Below, piece after piece: positions 60,800-64,000 of a DNA stretch of 64,000 nt. Each line of letters starts with the position of its first letter. Within the stretch, counting starts at the first letter, position 1. The translations under genes were made by a program, and so were the position numbers. The notes under the pieces are model-generated. The model was not told the origin of the DNA and made no database searches. It saw only the letters and a list, made by a program, of their open reading frames with translations. Source of the stretch: Sanguinoderma infundibulare (Eukaryota; Basidiomycota; Agaricomycetes; Polyporales; Polyporaceae); assembly GCA_032821775.1 (NCBI GenBank), contig JAVLRN010000005.1, forward strand, positions 3,596,001 to 3,660,000, in the 5' to 3' direction.

Positions 60800-61200
60800 T
60801 GGGATGGACCTCCTGATGTCGTGCATTGATGTGCAGATGCCATCACTTGTCTGCCATCACTCGTCCTCCATGGTTCATGCCCGCCATCATCACCTGCATC
60901 CGCCATCATCTTCGCTCGCTCATCCGTCATCCACCTGCCCACCCGTCGCCGTCACCTGCCCGCCCTCTGCCGCTTGTCTGTCACCTGTCACCCATCATTG
61001 TCCACTCATGCCCATCCGCCCGCCCACCCGCCCACTCGCCTGCCCGCCTACCTGCTCACTCATAGTCATCTGCCAGCTGTCGCTTGCCCATCTTCTCACT
61101 GACTCGCGTGCCCACTACGCTGGTCCTCGCTCACATACCCATGCTCACCTGTCACCTGTCCGCTGATGCACACTTGCCCACCAGCCAGTTCTGACTCGTA
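60800..61200. repeat. C/T-rich low-complexity tract
   Basis: Plus strand is dominated by CC(A/G)(C/T)C words (CGCCCACCCGCC and variants) for about 400 bases. Degenerate and without fixed period. The open frames here are low-complexity artefacts. Confidence 0.7.
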
Positions 61201-61248
61201 CACATCCACCCACCCATCCCAAAGGTCACAAGGCATCTAGATGAGAGG

Positions 61249-63660
61249 TTAGCTAGACCTGGAATATGCCATCTCATAAAGCTTCTCCTTGTTGCCACTC
61301 TCATCGACCAAGGTGCAAAGCATGCCCTTCTCATTCCTGAGGAGGTCCGCTGGGCCTAGACAACATGTGAGTAACGGAACGATGGGGTATGGCGCAGAGA
61401 TAAACTCACTATGTGACCTGTAGTGAGCAACAACTACAATGGCTTTAGCGAACATACAAGCTATGTGAAACAACAAGGTACTTACAATTTTATCCCCATC
61501 CATGATAGTCTGCAGACCTTGGGTGATTGTGAGGAGGGTGACGTCACTACGCAGCTCTTCACACAGCGACTTTTGAATGACCTCATCAGTCTTGTAGTCT
61601 GCACACCATGCCGGTGCGCAATCAGCTTATTTGAACAGAACCACAACTGGGAAAAGCGCACCGATAGCAGTCGTCACCTCATCGAGAATGAGAAGCTTAC
61701 TCCGGCGCACGATCGCATGAGCAAGCGCAAGGATCTGGCGTTGCCCGACTGACAAGTTGCTCCCCCTCACTCGAAAACTGTGAGACGAGCATGATCCGGC
61801 CCTCGTCCATCTCGCTCTGCAACGAGAACAAGCCGGCGGCACGCAGCGCATCGTTCAGAATGGCGTCGTCATACTGCGAGAACGAGTCCAGGTTCTGGCG
61901 AAGTGTACCGCTGAGCAGCTCCAGAACCTGGGGAATGATCGTGATATGCAAATGGAGCGCGTTGAGGTTTACAGAGTCAGTGGCGATGCCATCATGGTAC
62001 ACCTTGCCCTCGGTGAGGATCAGCCGGAGGAGCGAGAGGGTCAGTGAACTCTTGCTGCTGCCTGAAACAGCTTTAGTCAAAAAGACTCGTCAATCCTACC
62101 AACGAACACTTACCGATACCAATACACTCGCCAGGCTGTACCTCAAACGAGATCTCATGGAGGACGCGCGGGCCATCAGCAGAGTAACGTGCTGAAAGCT
62201 TCTCGACATGCAGGCTACTGCTCGCAGGCCAGTAAGCAGAAGGGATGCTGTTGCTGGTTGGCGGCTTCTCCTGCTCAATTGTGATGTACTGCTGGACACT
62301 TTCCAGGCTAGAGAACATCTCAGCACCAGAACAAGGAACGAATTCGAACAAGATTGGCAACACACCTGTTCCCGTTAACCTCGAACTCATTCAAGATCCG
62401 GATCCACCACAAGATCAAGCTGCTGAAACCGACCTCCCTCGCAGTTAGCCTTCTCTGTTCTTCCATAAGAGTTACATTCACAAAGGATGCATACCAGCCA
62501 TGTTCAGCGAGAAACCCATGTTGGCCGTCCTGGTGTTGCTTCCATACACAAGATACGCAGCAAGGCAAGATGCGAACAGACCCCTGAGCACCTCGATGGG
62601 CATCGACACCCAACGGTTCAGATTGTAGAATGTCTGCACCGCCCGGATGTACTTGTTCACCCTCCGGTATGACTCCTGCCTGAACTGGAGCTGCGTGCAA
62701 TACGCACGGATAGATGCTAAAGTCAAGGCCTCATTCAGCTCATACAGTCGCGGGAAGACTCGAAAAAAGTGCTTACTTAGACCAGCAATATGGCGCCGAA
62801 GTGACCCAGCACAGGTGCCTTGGCGTTAGACATCTCGCGCTCGACAGAGAGCTGCGCCTTCATGTAGATTTGGCCACACCACGTGCCCACAACCGACACG
62901 ACGAAGCCCGGGACAGTGAAGATGGGTGAGAAGGCGATGACAGTGAGAAACTTCATGAGCATCGAGACGGTCAGCTCGATCAGCCACCCAAGGGTGTTCA
63001 TGACTTGGCTATCGACTATACATAATACCATCAGCTGTGATACAACCGCATGCGAGCATGTACATACTGGCTTGGATGTCCTGGTGCACCAGGCGATGAT
63101 GCGGGACATTGGCATCTTGTCAAGCCACCGGAGCGTTCCGCTCAGGATAGAGTGAACCAATGTGGCGTGGATACTGCGCGAGGCCCGAAGCACACCAAAG
63201 ATGTACACAACATAGCTCGAGCAGTAAAACACGCCGCCGACAACCAGCATGATGTTGTATGCTGTCAGGTAGCTATATGCGACATCAGCATTGAGAAGCA
63301 AGAGAAGAAAATGCCGTTACGAGGGAAAGGGGATGTTCTACTCACTAGGCTACATTGATGTCCCTCATATCAGCATCCTCGTCCTGCTGGGCCCAGTATC
63401 CAAGCCAGTACGTCTCGAGCACGCCAAGCAACTCAGACAAACACAGGAACGTCAACAATAAGAACCAGAAGACGAATGAGTACCCACCGCTCATGCTGGA
63501 GAAATACAGTCGCACTGCATGGACTCTCAGCCTCCCACATTCGCGAACAACAGAAAACATCACTTATGGGAAGACCAGGACACATGCCCCTCCGAGATCT
63601 CCTTTGTGATGACCAGCTTTCCATTGGCACCGCTATGCAATCTACGCCCCCATCGGCAGG
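61249..63660 (-). pseudogene. ABCC-type (MRP) transporter, C-terminal half, decayed
   Basis: Second transmembrane domain and nucleotide-binding domain of a multidrug-resistance-protein type ABC transporter. The minus strand starts with GKLVITKEISEGHVSW (linker before TMD2), loses frame, then continues LYFSSMSGGYSFVFWFLLL. Further TMD2 exons follow (LRWLDKMPMSRIIAW, FRQESYRRVNKYI). The NBD shows EKLSARYSADGPRVLHEISF. The Walker A site is GECIGIGSSKSSLT across an intron: three residues are missing and GK has become SK. The signature [20 protein letters not shown], Walker B LLILDE and the D-loop region DYKTDEVIQKSLCEEL remain, but the switch histidine is replaced (TQGLQTIM). TMD1 and NBD1 are absent up to the window edge. 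Likely inactive. Confidence 0.7.
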
Positions 63661-64000
63661 CTCAATGTCTGGGATACACAGGTTGTGCGTCCTAATCTTG
63701 TTTTTGCATTCCCGTTATGCTGCGAGCTTGGGCTGCCCATGATCTGCATTGGCAGGTGCAGCCCATATGGGGGCTGCATGGACGGAAGGACAGTGCAAGG
63801 ATTTGCCGAGGACAGGACAATGGGATCAGTTACTGTTGAACAATGAGTGGGAGCTGTTTACCTGGGGAATATACATGGTGGCCGGGGTAGGTATGAATTT
63901 ACGTGCGATAAAGGAGGGAGCCCACATGGGCAAACCTCTCTGCATCATATGCGGAGAGGGTAGAAGGTGGTTCTTGAGGGGGCACAGGGGAAGGGAAACA
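63661..64000. other. Right edge, no recognisable ABC sequence
   Basis: Where the first half of the transporter should continue there is G-rich sequence without family resemblance, so the relic is cut off at about 63660 rather than merely leaving the window. Confidence 0.4.

Noticed and set aside
60804..61166. 120-codon plus-strand frame rich in His, Pro and Ser
   Set aside because: A product of the C/T-rich low-complexity tract; no splice sites or family match.

Overview
The window is nuclear DNA of a filamentous basidiomycete, most likely an agaricomycete (a polypore-like wood fungus is my guess). Genes have many short GT-AG introns of about 45-70 bases, a class I hydrophobin is present, and the transporter, F-box, GH78 and shugoshin/Prp4 gene types are typical of that class. 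There is no sign of bacterial or organellar organisation. Exon structures below were built by hand from splice consensus and reading-frame continuity; most close to an exact multiple of three.

Layout. 0-6 kb: start of an MFS transporter running off the left edge, a disordered protein gene, a 7-base tandem repeat and a broken F-box gene. 6.6-18.2 kb: intact alpha/beta hydrolase, a 68-residue protein, a 2.8 kb inserted segment carrying a broken aminotransferase, a GH78-like glycosidase, a two-helix membrane protein and a degraded multi-exon gene. 20.4-20.9 kb: a five-exon, 72-residue cysteine-rich gene. 23.9-35 kb: conserved core with a disordered protein, shugoshin, Prp4-type splicing kinase (divergent from shugoshin) and a cyclase-family enzyme. 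35-51 kb: second copies, in opposite orientation, of most of the 7.6-18.2 kb block, interleaved with two complete MFS transporters and a transporter relic. 51-64 kb: F-box gene, 2OG-oxygenase relic, hydrophobin, disordered coiled-coil protein, AT-motif cluster and a decayed ABCC-type half transporter.

Main observation: the 7.6-18.2 kb block and the 35-51 kb block are an old, broken inverted duplication. Five gene pairs or relics are shared, always inverted, and later events differ on each side: insertion of a gene-carrying segment on the left, transporter genes and an F-box/hydrolase chimera on the right. Two further relics of the glycosidase 3' exon lie at about 40 kb and 60.2 kb. Functionally, transporters, secreted or surface proteins (GH78, hydrophobin) and F-box genes make up the fast-changing part, while 23.9-35 kb holds single-copy housekeeping genes (chromosome cohesion, splicing) that look intact.
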